Shown one piece after another: positions 1 through 7,626 of a stretch of 13,115 nt of DNA. Origin of the DNA: DATLYB01 sp964502525 (GTDB taxonomy: Bacteria > Bacteroidota > Bacteroidia > Chitinophagales > CAIOSU01); contig CAZCXH010000149.1 of NCBI GenBank assembly GCA_964502525.1, positions 1-13,115 of the forward strand, given 5' to 3'. The translations under genes and the position numbers were made by a program. The notes beneath the pieces are model-generated. The model saw only the letters and a program-made list of their open reading frames with translations, was not told the DNA's origin and did not search any database. The number at the start of each line of letters is the position of its first letter. The first letter of the stretch is position 1.

Positions 1-1448
1 GTGCCGATCAGGATTACTTTATGGCTTATCCGCGGATAATCCTGCTTCATCACGCTTTTCATCGTTAAAAGCGCTGATCCAAGATTTTCCGGCTTTGCCA
101 GCGTGACAACCGCAAATTGCGGGTTATCCAGATTGAACTGGTAATCTTTCAGAGACTGCTTCACTGCTGATTCGATTTTCTCTGCATAATCATCATGCAG
201 CCTGGCAATTTGCTGATTATAGCCCTGATGCAGTTTTCTGATCTCAATATTCAACCCTTCTATCTTCTCCGCATATGTCTTATGGATGTTGTCAATCTTC
301 TTGCTGTAATCGGCATGCACGTTTTCAATCCGATGCACCAATTCATCCTGAAAAATGATTTCACTCACCGGCTTGTATTTGTAGTAATTGGCATCGGCAG
401 CAACATTCTCCGAAAGGACATTCTCCTTCTTCACCAGTTTGATTTGATTACCCTTTATTTCATTGATGACATTCAATATGGGTGGAAACATTTCAAGTGA
501 GAATGCTGCAACTTCGTCTTTTGCCTGCCTGATGGTGAGCAGGTAGGGCGTTTTGCAATTATGTACCGGAAGCGTTCCGTAAGTATCAACTGTGAAATCA
601 TAGTCATTCAGGCGGGGGCACCACTTTTTCAGACAATCAGCGCGGATTTCAAAACATGCGTCATAGACTGATTTGGAATCATCAAACTTTGGAAAAATAT
701 ATTCGCGGCTCCCCTCTGCAAGCGGAACCTGGTAAAGCCCCTTCCTGTCTGCCGTGTCGCCCGGATCCTCAAAGTTGGTGCTGAGCGAATGGCGCGGGAA
801 AACAAAGTACCTGCCGGCATGATGGAGATATCTGATGAAGTGTCTCTTCCAGGAGTTCTCATGCCAGTTGAAAAGATAAGCGGGCGGGAGTTCCTCCTTC
901 GTCATCACCGGATGTTTTTCAAACCATTCCCTGAAGTTTTTCCACTGATCACCGGTCCACGCTTGTCCCCATGAAGAGGCTACCTGCATGAAATATGCGT
1001 CAGTGCCGTCATCCACGGGTGCAAAGGGATGGAAGCCGTTTTCCGCAATGTCGTAACTGTAAAGAGAAATTCCTGCTATCCGCTTATCGCCTTCGTAAAA
1101 ATTCAAACATTTGCAGGTGTAGTCATGAAAATATTTTGACACCAGAAGGTCATCTTCAAGCAGGATGATGCTGTCATATTCGGCTGTCAGGTCACCGCAG
1201 CGCAGTATGTGGGCTTTAAGCCCTAGATGTTCGGAATGCCTTATGATTTGCTTTTCACCCTTCGTCCAATTGAATTGCTCTGCAAGTTTGCCCACATCAT
1301 CGCTTCCTCCGCCATCAATGCTGATGACCAGCCTGACCGGGTTTGCAGGGTAAACCGCCTGCTCCAGTGAACGAAGCAGCCGCTGCAAGCTATGGACGCG
1401 GTTATAGGCGGCAACAACAATGGCGGGTGAATATTTTCCGGCACTCAT
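1..1448 (-). CDS. Tandem-domain glycosyltransferase with coiled-coil linker, C-terminus cut by window edge
   Basis: The reading frame is open for 482 codons from ATG at 1448 to the left edge, so the protein is incomplete. Residues about 7-250 look like a GT-A fold nucleotide-sugar transferase: a first strand ending AAYNR (13-17), the ISIDGGGSDD segment (42-51), and an acidic LEDD motif (97-100) where the metal/UDP-sugar site is expected. The segment after it (SKYFHDY, then RIAGISLY) resembles Bacteroidota glycosyltransferases related to the GNT-I-like group. Residues about 370-427 are a regular coiled coil. From about 443 a second GT2-type N-terminus begins (FAVVTLAKPENLG, then KSVMKQDYP), so the full protein is probably bifunctional. 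It likely transfers sugars to a surface glycan on the cytoplasmic side; acceptor and donor cannot be told. It overlaps the upstream glycosyltransferase by 4 nt (ATGA), implying translational coupling. No signal peptide or membrane segment is seen. Confidence 0.85.
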   Translation of the reverse strand, partial: MSAGKYSPAIVVAAYNRVHSLQRLLRSLEQAVYPANPVRLVISIDGGGSDDVGKLAEQFNWTKGEKQIIRHSEHLGLKAHILRCGDLTAEYDSIILLEDDLLVSKYFHDYTCKCLNFYEGDKRIAGISLYSYDIAENGFHPFAPVDDGTDAYFMQVASSWGQAWTGDQWKNFREWFEKHPVMTKEELPPAYLFNWHENSWKRHFIRYLHHAGRYFVFPRHSLSTNFEDPGDTADRKGLYQVPLAEGSREYIFPKFDDSKSVYDACFEIRADCLKKWCPRLNDYDFTVDTYGTLPVHNCKTPYLLTIRQAKDEVAAFSLEMFPPILNVINEIKGNQIKLVKKENVLSENVAADANYYKYKPVSEIIFQDELVHRIENVHADYSKKIDNIHKTYAEKIEGLNIEIRKLHQGYNQQIARLHDDYAEKIESAVKQSLKDYQFNLDNPQFAVVTLAKPENLGSALLTMKSVMKQDYPRISHKVILIG

Positions 1449-2500
1449 GGACCTGTCGGTGCGAGTGTGATCTCCTGAAATTTTTCAGAAGGCATTCCCC
1501 AGTTGTCATCATTTATGTAAAATATCGTCTTGCGGTAAATCATGTACTTGGCTGCTTCCCAAATGAAATCATGCGCGAGTCCCGGGCGCTTCTCCCAAAA
1601 TTTAATCTTCTCAATCGGGTTCATGGATTCCCAGCCGGTATTGTGTTCTATGTGGTAGGTGCATGCGGATGGTGCAAATACCACTTGCTTGTAATCCAAT
1701 GTGAGCGCCATCATCAGCGCAAACGTGTCAATGTGCAGGGAATAGAGGTCAAGTTCGAGATAACCCTTGATTTCATGCCAGCCTGAATGATGAAACATTG
1801 TAAAATCTCCGCATGCCACCGCATCCAGAGGCCGCAGCCGGAATTGCGCGGAATGATACAGATATTTCAGGCGGAAATAATTTAACCTATCCATCAGCCA
1901 AAGGTAAAAATTGTTTCGCGGCAGCGAATGCGGCCAGTCGCCTATGTAAACAAATCGCGTGTCTTTCCCGAGACGATTGATAACGTTCTTTTTTGAAAAC
2001 TCCAATGCCGCCTCTGTGGACCAGTCAGCCAGAATCTTATTAGGCACATCACAGCGCTGAGCGCGATAATAGCTTTTCTGGTTAAACCCTCCTGCCTTTA
2101 GCTTCATCATCAACGGGTCGGAAAATAATAAGTCAACGTTGGAGCAAAGAATCCAGTCGCTCTGCGCCCTTCTGATTCCAATATTTTTAGCAATCATCTG
2201 AAACAAGGGAATTTCGGTTCCCCGCTTGTAGCGCCTATGGATTTCATTGGGAACAATGATGTAGCGAACAGTCAGTTTGTCTCCTTTTGCCGGTTTGGGA
2301 AGCACCTCGCTGAGCAGCGGCTGGTCACCGGGAGGATTCCATTCAACGAATACCAGTTCAGTATTCAGGTTATGCTTGCGCGTTTGATGAATCAAGCCTT
2401 TGATGAAAATAGTCATCCGCTTGAGCATCTCTCCTCCGTGATCATCATTGCGGGAGGTAACAACAATCGAAATTTCAGGTTTTGCCACAATAGTCTGCAA
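1445..2500 (-). CDS. GT2-like glycosyltransferase, 351 aa
   Basis: Predicted soluble GT-A transferase. The N-terminus EISIVVTSRNDDHGG (9-23) is the usual first strand and nucleotide-binding loop. The NVDLLFSDP segment (121-129) carries the DxD-like metal site. ACGDFTMFHHSGWHEIKGY (229-247) matches the galactosyltransferase-type C-terminal motif (GDF, then W, then KGY), followed by CTYHIEHN (280-287). The start is TTG at 2500: a TGA lies two codons upstream in frame, and the first ATG is at codon 25, after the conserved first strand. It is probably the first gene of a two-gene unit, its TGA overlapping the ATG of the next glycosyltransferase. The 176-nt gap to the divergent methyltransferase should hold promoters in both directions, but I found no convincing TAnnTTTG box there. 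Substrate unknown; a role in O-antigen, capsule or another surface glycan is inference. Confidence 0.82.
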   Translation of the reverse strand: MQTIVAKPEISIVVTSRNDDHGGEMLKRMTIFIKGLIHQTRKHNLNTELVFVEWNPPGDQPLLSEVLPKPAKGDKLTVRYIIVPNEIHRRYKRGTEIPLFQMIAKNIGIRRAQSDWILCSNVDLLFSDPLMMKLKAGGFNQKSYYRAQRCDVPNKILADWSTEAALEFSKKNVINRLGKDTRFVYIGDWPHSLPRNNFYLWLMDRLNYFRLKYLYHSAQFRLRPLDAVACGDFTMFHHSGWHEIKGYLELDLYSLHIDTFALMMALTLDYKQVVFAPSACTYHIEHNTGWESMNPIEKIKFWEKRPGLAHDFIWEAAKYMIYRKTIFYINDDNWGMPSEKFQEITLAPTGP

Positions 2501-2676
2501 AAATCACACTAATTACCTCTGCAAAATAAACAAGTAGCTTAAAAGCGTGGAAATTATTTGCAGAAATCTCGCATGGCTGCTTGTCAAAACACACAAACAC
2601 GTTGTGTATAAATCCTCTCCATTGCACCCTATCAACAAACTACTTTTAAAAAATTGCTGGATCTTAAAACTTTTGC

Positions 2677-3429
2677 ATGAACAAAGCATATTGGAATGAC
2701 ATCGCTTCGAGCTATGAAGACGAGATATTCAGCGTTTTTCATGAAGACAGGAATAAAACGCTGTTATCTTATTTCGACAAATATGCCAATCCCGCTCATT
2801 TCGCCATAGATTTCGGCTGCGGCATCGGGAAAGCATTTGGTTACCTGGCGCCACGGTTCAGAGAAGTGCTTGCCATTGATTTTGCGCAGAACCTCCTCGA
2901 CACTGCAAGGCTGAATGCGCCTTCCAACATCAGCATCAGGAGGTTTGACCTTACAAAAAATGGACTGAAGCTGCCCCAAGCCGACTTCGGGTTTTGCTGC
3001 AATGTGGCTATGCTGCCTGATATTGAAAAAAACTATGTGATAATAACCAATATCCGCGATGCGCTGAAACCCGGTGGCAGGGTCCTTTTCGTTTTGCCAT
3101 CGCTTGAATCCATGATCAGCAAGTCATGGATCACTGCGGAATGGTTCAGGCGCGATGGCGTGGCGTTTGAAGAAATACCCCGTTCGCAGTGGAATGATTT
3201 TAAATATGGCAAAAAGAGTTTTTTGCTGGGGCTGATAGACATCAATGGCGTTGTCACCAAGCATTACCTGCGTTCGGAAATAATACACATGTTCAATTCG
3301 GTGGACTTTGATGTTAAAGGCATTGAGAGGCTGGAATATGACTGGAACACTGAATTTGAATCCCCTCCCGAATGGATGCATGAGTCCTACCCGTGGGATT
3401 GGCTCATTGAATGCGAAAGGATGCGTTAG
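2677..3429 (+). CDS. Class I SAM-dependent methyltransferase, 250 aa
   Basis: Motif I is clear: AIDFGCGIG (43-51), the glycine-rich SAM loop, followed by the acidic residue at the end of the second strand in LAIDFAQ (D68). NVAMLPDIEKN (109-119) sits where the motif IV region is expected, and LKPGGRVLFVLPS (130-142) is the typical post-motif strand. The C-terminal half (WFRRDGVAFEEIP and after) is a less conserved substrate domain. Length is normal for the methyltransferase 11/25-like group. ATG at 2677 is the first start and gives the expected short N-terminal helix. The gene is divergent from the glycosyltransferase pair and convergent with the ABC ATPase, 39 nt apart. The neighbourhood suggests a glycan or lipid substrate, but nothing in the sequence fixes it. 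Confidence 0.85.
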   Translation: MNKAYWNDIASSYEDEIFSVFHEDRNKTLLSYFDKYANPAHFAIDFGCGIGKAFGYLAPRFREVLAIDFAQNLLDTARLNAPSNISIRRFDLTKNGLKLPQADFGFCCNVAMLPDIEKNYVIITNIRDALKPGGRVLFVLPSLESMISKSWITAEWFRRDGVAFEEIPRSQWNDFKYGKKSFLLGLIDINGVVTKHYLRSEIIHMFNSVDFDVKGIERLEYDWNTEFESPPEWMHESYPWDWLIECERMR

Positions 3430-3468
3430 CTCTGTTCCGTCCCTGCGCGGGTGGAGGATTTTCGGAAC

Positions 3469-4104
3469 TCATGTCGCGCCCGCGCGCTTGTAATCGGCAA
3501 GTTGAATTCTTTCATTGCAGAATCCATGCTCCTCATCCCGGTTGGAACTGACGATCAGCAGCCTTCCTTTCAGATATTTTTCCATAAGACTTCTGTACCA
3601 TTCAATTCCCTGCTCATCAAGGTTGGTTGCCGGCTCATCGAGCAGCACTGCGGGGACATCCGACAGGATGGCAAGGCACAGTTTCACTCGCTGCTTCATG
3701 CCCGATGAGAAATGGCGGATCTGCTTCGAGGAGTGCGCCTGCAATCCAAGCAGGTCAACGATGGCTGCTTCACTGAAACCGTCCATCATTTTCTTAAAGC
3801 TGAAATGAAACCGCAACTGCTCCAGCAGGGTGAACTCTTCAATCAACTGCATGTAGGGCGCGCACAGGCTTATTTTATTGTATATATCTTCCTCGCCAAT
3901 GGTTTTCGTTCCGTTTGAAAACGTCACGGTTCCCTCTGTCGGGGTTTGATAGCCTGAGATCAGTTGCAGCAGCGTGCTTTTCCCAGAGCCATTGGGACCG
4001 AGGATAGCGTATGCCTTGCCGGAAACGAATTGGAAACTGACGCGCCTGAATATCCAGTCGTTGCCGAAGCGCTTGCCGATGTTCTCAAGTGTTATTGTTA
4101 TCAT
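3469..4104 (-). CDS. ABC transporter ATP-binding protein, 211 aa, Asn in place of H-loop His
   Basis: Single nucleotide-binding domain. Walker A is GPNGSGKST (36-44), the Q-loop region is CAPYMQLIEEFT (81-92), the signature is the degenerate FSSGM (132-136), and Walker B is VLLDEP (153-158) with D-loop NLD (161-163). The switch region reads LIVSSNRDEE (183-192): Asn188 sits where the catalytic H-loop histidine normally is. Length is that of a stand-alone ATPase, and no membrane partner gene is in the window. Its ATG lies inside the end of lpxA, a 20-nt overlap in another frame, so it is translated from the same message. The operon position suggests lipid or envelope export, but this is inference. 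Its 3' end faces the methyltransferase. Confidence 0.9.
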   Translation of the reverse strand: MITITLENIGKRFGNDWIFRRVSFQFVSGKAYAILGPNGSGKSTLLQLISGYQTPTEGTVTFSNGTKTIGEEDIYNKISLCAPYMQLIEEFTLLEQLRFHFSFKKMMDGFSEAAIVDLLGLQAHSSKQIRHFSSGMKQRVKLCLAILSDVPAVLLDEPATNLDEQGIEWYRSLMEKYLKGRLLIVSSNRDEEHGFCNERIQLADYKRAGAT

Positions 4105-4885
4105 GGCGCGGAGTGAAACCCTTCATGATGCCGCGCACCGACTCGCGGATGAAGCGGATAATCTCATCCCGTTCGTCTGAAGCGGAAACTTCGGCTTCAA
4201 TGATGTCGAGTGCGATGGAAACATTATGATATTTCACGAAGAGTATCCGGTAAATATCGAGGATGTGGTTGATTTTTTCGGAAGAAAATCCGCGCCTTCT
4301 CATGCCAATGGAATTGACACCCACATAGGAAAGCGGCATGCGCGCGGCTTTGACGTAAGGCGGCACGTCCTTCCCCACCATCGAGCCGCCTGAGATGAAC
4401 GCGTGCTTGCCGATGTTCACAAACTGGTGGATGCCCGACATGCCGCCTACGATGGCATAGTCGCCAATTTCAATATGTCCGGCAAGGTTTACCCCGTTGG
4501 CGAGAATGCAGTTTTTGCCGATCACGCAGTCGTGCGCGATGTGCACGTAAGCCATCAGCATGGAGTTGTCGCTGATCACCGTCTTGAAGCTGTGCTTCGT
4601 GCCGCGGTTTACGGTGGAATATTCGCGGATGGTGACGTTATCGCCAATTTCAACAGTGGACTCCTCACCGGCAAACTTCAAGTCCTGCGGGATGGCTGCG
4701 ATGACCGTTCCGGGGAAAATCCTGCAATTCTTGCCGATGCGCGCTCCTTCCATGATGGCGACATTCGGACCTATCCATGTTCCTTCTCCAATCGTCACAT
4801 TTTTGTGAATGGTGACGAAAGGCTCAATCACCACGTTGTGGGCGATGCGCGCCTGGGGATGGATGTAGGAGAGAGGCTGGTTCAC
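4085..4885 (-). CDS. lpxA: Acyl-ACP:UDP-N-acetylglucosamine O-acyltransferase
   Basis: Catalyses the first step of lipid A synthesis, transfer of a 3-hydroxyacyl chain from ACP to the 3-OH of UDP-GlcNAc, in the cytoplasm. The 266 aa (family about 255-265) are mostly left-handed beta-helix hexapeptide repeats, e.g. IGEGTWIGPNVAIMEGARIG (32-51). The catalytic segment is VHIAHDC (114-120), with His118 matching E. coli His125. HQF and later DVPPYV and RRGFS are family landmarks. Gly166 aligns with E. coli Gly173, the hydrocarbon-ruler residue, so a long acyl chain is possible. The start is GTG at 4885: TAA lies four codons upstream in frame and the first internal Met is residue 45. A heptanucleotide repeat ends 5 nt before the start. 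Downstream, the ABC ATPase start overlaps its end. Confidence 0.96.
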   Translation of the reverse strand: MNQPLSYIHPQARIAHNVVIEPFVTIHKNVTIGEGTWIGPNVAIMEGARIGKNCRIFPGTVIAAIPQDLKFAGEESTVEIGDNVTIREYSTVNRGTKHSFKTVISDNSMLMAYVHIAHDCVIGKNCILANGVNLAGHIEIGDYAIVGGMSGIHQFVNIGKHAFISGGSMVGKDVPPYVKAARMPLSYVGVNSIGMRRRGFSSEKINHILDIYRILFVKYHNVSIALDIIEAEVSASDERDEIIRFIRESVRGIMKGFTPRHDNNNT

Positions 4886-4890
4886 TGCTT

Positions 4891-4970
4891 CCGTTTACGG
4901 TTTACGGTTTACGGTTTGCCGTTTACTGATTTTAACCGTAAACAGAAAACTGTAAACCGTAAACTGTTCA
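4891..4970. repeat. Heptanucleotide repeat with inverted arms, word RGT-TTAC (locus A)
   Basis: Fills the whole lpxC-fabZ to lpxA junction. The left arm has units every 7 nt from 4892 (CGTTTAC, GGTTTAC and variants) to about 4926. The right arm, 4936-4966, carries the reverse complement at the same period (starts 4936, 4943, 4950, 4957, 4964). The arms can pair, e.g. GTTTACGG at 4900-4907 with CCGTAAAC at 4957-4964, in several registers. The last 7-mer, 4964-4970, includes the TGA stop of lpxC-fabZ (4968-4970). The other end stops 5 nt from the lpxA GTG, so the transcribed hairpin would lie over its ribosome-binding region. Seen directly; function is inference. Confidence 0.9.
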
Positions 4971-6368
4971 TGTGTTTTCCTTACGATATATTTTTGCGAC
5001 CAGCACCGCTTCCGATGCAACTTTGTCGCCAACATAAGCTGTTCCCTTCATCTCGCAAATACCCCTGCGGATAGGGCTGAGCAGTTCCAATTTTAGTATG
5101 AGCGAATCGCCCGGCACCACAAGGTTCTTGAACTTCGCCTTGTCAACCATGATGAGGTAGGTGTCGTAATTATGGGGATCATCAATGGTGTTGAGGATAA
5201 GGATGCCCCCGGTTTGAGCAAGCGCCTCCAACTGCAAAACAGCAGGCATGACGGGGTTGTCCGGGAAATGGCCGGTGAAGTATGGCTCGTCAATCGTTAC
5301 GTTTTTCACGCCAACCACATGCGTGTCCGACAACTCGATGATCTTATCCACCAGCAGGAACGGGTATTTGTGCGGAAGACTCTTCGCGATCTTCTTCACA
5401 TCCATTATCGGTTTCTTCGATGAGTCATATTGCGGAATCTCCTGCTTGATCTTGTTTTGCTTGATATAAGCTTTTATCTTTTTTGCAAACGCAATGTTGG
5501 AAGCATGTCCCGGTCGTGTTGCTGTAATCTTTGCCTTAATCGGCTGGCCGATAAGCGCCAAATCCCCGATGACATCGAGAAGCTTGTGGCGTGCAGGCTC
5601 GTTGTGATAATGCAGTTCAACGTTGTTTAATATTCCTTCAGTTTTTACCTCCACTTTAGGCTTGTTGAAGAGCTTGGCGAGCCTTGTCAGTTCACCGTCA
5701 GTTACCACTTTGTCAACGACAACGATCGCGTTGCTGAGGTCACCGCCTTTGATGAGATTGTTATCGAGCAGCGTCTCCAACTCGTGTAAAAAGCAAAACG
5801 TGCGTGACGAAGCAAACTCATTTCTGAATTCATCAATGTGTTCCAACGAGGCTAGCTGGCTGCCGAGGACGGGTGAATTGTAATCAATCATCACAGTAAC
5901 CTTATATTCCTCGCTGGGAGTTGCGATCATGTCAACGCGCATGTTCTCATCGGAATATTGGATGGTTTCTTTCAATTCGAAATAATTGCGCTCTGCATCC
6001 TGCTCTTCAATGCCGGCATCCATCAGCGCTTCCATAAACATTCGGGAACTGCCGTCAAGAATAGGCACTTCCTGGCTGTTCAACTCTATGAGTACGTTGT
6101 CAATTGTCAGTCCGACCAATGCTGCAAGGGCATGCTCCACGGTGCTCACGCGAACGCCATTATGTTCAAGGGTGGTTCCTCGCGACACGTCCACCACAAG
6201 GTCGGCATCCGCATTGATAACGGGTTCTCCTTTGATATCGAGGCGCTTGAATTTGAAGCCATGATTGGCCGGGGCTGGCTTGAAGGTAAGCGTCACATCT
6301 TCTCCTGTATGCAAACCCACGCCCGACACGGTCACGGATTTTTTGATGGTTTTTTGGTATTCGATCAT
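4968..6368 (-). CDS. lpxC: Bifunctional UDP-3-O-acyl-GlcNAc deacetylase / 3-hydroxyacyl-ACP dehydratase
   Basis: LpxC-FabZ fusion typical of Bacteroidota, 466 aa from the chosen start. The LpxC part removes the acetyl group of UDP-3-O-acyl-GlcNAc, the committed lipid A step, using zinc. The FabZ part dehydrates 3-hydroxyacyl-ACP. Zinc motifs are STVEHALAAL (His79, the same number as E. coli) and HKLLDVIGD (His261, Asp265). The FabZ part starts near residue 320: LPHKYPFLLVD with catalytic His333, then GHFPDNPVMPAVLQLEALAQ with Glu381. The usual MPG of this motif is MPA here. The start is ATG 6368, giving MIEYQKTIKKSV then GVGLHTG, which matches LpxC N-termini. An in-frame ATG at 6401 adds 11 residues encoded partly by an upstream repeat and is rejected. 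TGA at 4968-4970. Confidence 0.96.
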   Translation of the reverse strand: MIEYQKTIKKSVTVSGVGLHTGEDVTLTFKPAPANHGFKFKRLDIKGEPVINADADLVVDVSRGTTLEHNGVRVSTVEHALAALVGLTIDNVLIELNSQEVPILDGSSRMFMEALMDAGIEEQDAERNYFELKETIQYSDENMRVDMIATPSEEYKVTVMIDYNSPVLGSQLASLEHIDEFRNEFASSRTFCFLHELETLLDNNLIKGGDLSNAIVVVDKVVTDGELTRLAKLFNKPKVEVKTEGILNNVELHYHNEPARHKLLDVIGDLALIGQPIKAKITATRPGHASNIAFAKKIKAYIKQNKIKQEIPQYDSSKKPIMDVKKIAKSLPHKYPFLLVDKIIELSDTHVVGVKNVTIDEPYFTGHFPDNPVMPAVLQLEALAQTGGILILNTIDDPHNYDTYLIMVDKAKFKNLVVPGDSLILKLELLSPIRRGICEMKGTAYVGDKVASEAVLVAKIYRKENT

Positions 6369-6382
6369 CTTCGGGGTGGTTA

Positions 6383-6436
6383 GATATTGGTCATTGGTCA
6401 TTAGTCATTAGTCATTAGTCATTGGTCATTAGTCAT
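6383..6436. repeat. Heptanucleotide direct repeat, word RGT-CATT (locus B)
   Basis: Eight consecutive units begin at 6383, 6390, 6397, 6404, 6411, 6418, 6425 and 6432, with no indels. Units alternate GGTCATT and AGTCATT; the left end (GATATTG) and right end (GTCATG) are decayed. No inverted arm is seen. It occupies most of the 81-nt lpxD to lpxC junction and ends 14 nt from the lpxC ATG. Read on the minus strand each unit contains ATGAC, so ATG occurs every 7 nt in all three frames. Most of these ATGs close after four or five codons; the one at 6401 runs in frame into lpxC. Confidence 0.93.
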
Positions 6437-6449
6437 GTAGCATTTAACG

Positions 6450-7496
6450 TCAATATCTTACAGCCTGATCTCCTTCTTTCATTTTCTTTTCCAGTGCCGT
6501 TACGCGTCTTTCAAGCTCGGGCAAATTTCGGTAAATAACGTGAACTTTCAGACTTTGCCGGTGCTCCATCAGCGGGATGCCCTGCCATGTCCGGCCCGGT
6601 TCTTTCACGCTGTTGGAGATTCCGCTCTTGGCTCCGATCCTGCTTCCATCAGGGATATTGATGTGCCCTACAAATCCTACTTGTCCGGCTATCAGACAGT
6701 TCTTCCCAATCCTGGTGCTGCCGGAAACGCCCGTCTGAGCGGCTATTGCGGTGTTGTTGCCTATCTCCACATTATGCCCAACCTGGATAAGGTTGTCGAG
6801 CTTAACCCCTTGCCTGATGATGGTTGAACCGAGCGTAGCGCGGTCAATCGTAGTATTAGCGCCAATCTCCACGTTGTCTTCTATGATCACGTTTCCAGTT
6901 TGCGGAATTTTTTCAAATGAGCCATCTGGCTTGGGAACGAAGCCGAAGCCATCGCTGCCTATGACGGCACCGGAATGGATAACGCAATTTTTCCCGATAA
7001 CACTATCTCGGTAAATATTCACTCCGGCATAAACAGTCGTGTCGTTACCCAACTGAACATTATCACCGATGAAGCAGCCCGGGTAAATTCTTACGTTGCT
7101 TCCCACATTTGCATTTTCACCAATGTATGAAAATGCCCCGATGTAAATGTTCCTGCCAAGCCCGGCAGACATACTTACATAAGAGGGTTGTTCGATTCCT
7201 GTTTTTTGGTTTTCCTTCTGCAAAAACAAATTGAGCACTTTGTTGAATGCATCATAGGGATCATCAACGCGGATGAACGCGCTCTTTGAGCCTTCGGGTT
7301 TCGTAAAATTTTTGCCGACAATGAGCGCCCCGGCTTGAGTTGTTTTGGCGAACTGTTCGTATTTCGGATTGGCGATAAAACTGATGTTGTTGGAAAGCGC
7401 ATCTTCAATTTTTGCGGGGCTTTCAATCAACAGGTCGCCTTTGCCTTCAAGCGTGCCTTTCAGGAACGTGCTGATGGACTGGATTGTGAATTGCAT
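6450..7496 (-). CDS. lpxD: UDP-3-O-(3-hydroxyacyl)glucosamine N-acyltransferase
   Basis: Third enzyme of lipid A synthesis: adds the N-linked 3-hydroxyacyl chain from ACP to UDP-3-O-acyl-glucosamine, in the cytoplasm, as a trimer. The N-terminal domain (about 1-105) is the LpxD uridine-binding region, with ISFIANPKYEQF (38-49) and the segment before AFNKVLNLF. From about 110 comes the hexapeptide beta-helix, including GSDGFGFVP (180-188) and ANTTIDRATLG. Catalytic His241 lies in LIQVGHNVEIG (236-246), equivalent to E. coli His239. The C-terminus (GIPLMEHRQSLK, then ELERRVTALEKKMKEGD) is the usual coiled helix. At 348 aa it is a normal length. ATG 7496 is the only sensible start. The upstream repeat (locus C) ends 7 nt from it, and its TGA is 14 nt from locus B. 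Confidence 0.96.
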   Translation of the reverse strand: MQFTIQSISTFLKGTLEGKGDLLIESPAKIEDALSNNISFIANPKYEQFAKTTQAGALIVGKNFTKPEGSKSAFIRVDDPYDAFNKVLNLFLQKENQKTGIEQPSYVSMSAGLGRNIYIGAFSYIGENANVGSNVRIYPGCFIGDNVQLGNDTTVYAGVNIYRDSVIGKNCVIHSGAVIGSDGFGFVPKPDGSFEKIPQTGNVIIEDNVEIGANTTIDRATLGSTIIRQGVKLDNLIQVGHNVEIGNNTAIAAQTGVSGSTRIGKNCLIAGQVGFVGHINIPDGSRIGAKSGISNSVKEPGRTWQGIPLMEHRQSLKVHVIYRNLPELERRVTALEKKMKEGDQAVRY

Positions 7497-7502
7497 TTGA
7501 GT

Positions 7503-7626
7503 TGGTATTTAGTATTGGGTATAGGGTATTGAGTAATTGAAGAAATTGATGGCATTGAAGTGTTGAGCATCGTGATTAAGATTTCAGTTGTCTCAATACC
7601 CGGTACACAATACTCAATACTCATCA
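7503..7626. repeat. Heptanucleotide repeat with inverted arms, word RGT-ATTG (locus C)
   Basis: Left arm, 7504-7538: five units every 7 nt (GGTATTT, then AGTATTG and variants). Right arm, 7592-7626: the inverted words CTCAATA and CACAATA at the same period. Arms 7503-7533 and 7592-7622 are inverted copies matching at 25 of 31 positions by hand count, with an exact 9-bp core (GGTATTGAG at 7525-7533 with CTCAATACC at 7592-7600). The loop of about 58 nt shows only weak period-7 structure. The last right-arm unit contains the TGA stop of the HD gene (7624-7626), the same arrangement as at locus A. Confidence 0.9.

Noticed and set aside
2501..2676. Promoters in the divergent gap between the glycosyltransferase and methyltransferase genes
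   Set aside because: A-rich DNA is present but no exact TAnnTTTG box with a suitably spaced -33 element was found on either strand.
3445..3485. GC-rich inverted repeat (GCGCGGG 3445-3451 with CCCGCGC 3479-3485) between the convergent methyltransferase and ABC genes as a terminator
   Set aside because: Loop of 27 nt, one arm inside coding sequence and no T-run on either strand; not convincing as an intrinsic terminator.
4403..5074. Long plus-strand open frame (223 aa) opposite lpxA and the lpxC end
   Set aside because: It mirrors the codon structure of the minus-strand lpxA, runs through repeat A and has no recognisable domain.
5958..6383. Plus-strand open frame of 141 aa opposite lpxC
   Set aside because: Antisense shadow of a strongly conserved LpxC sequence; composition unlike a real protein.
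6369..6401. Longer lpxC-fabZ start at ATG 6401
   Set aside because: The added residues are encoded by repeat B and its flank; ATG 6368 aligns with LpxC N-termini and puts the zinc His at residue 79 as in E. coli.
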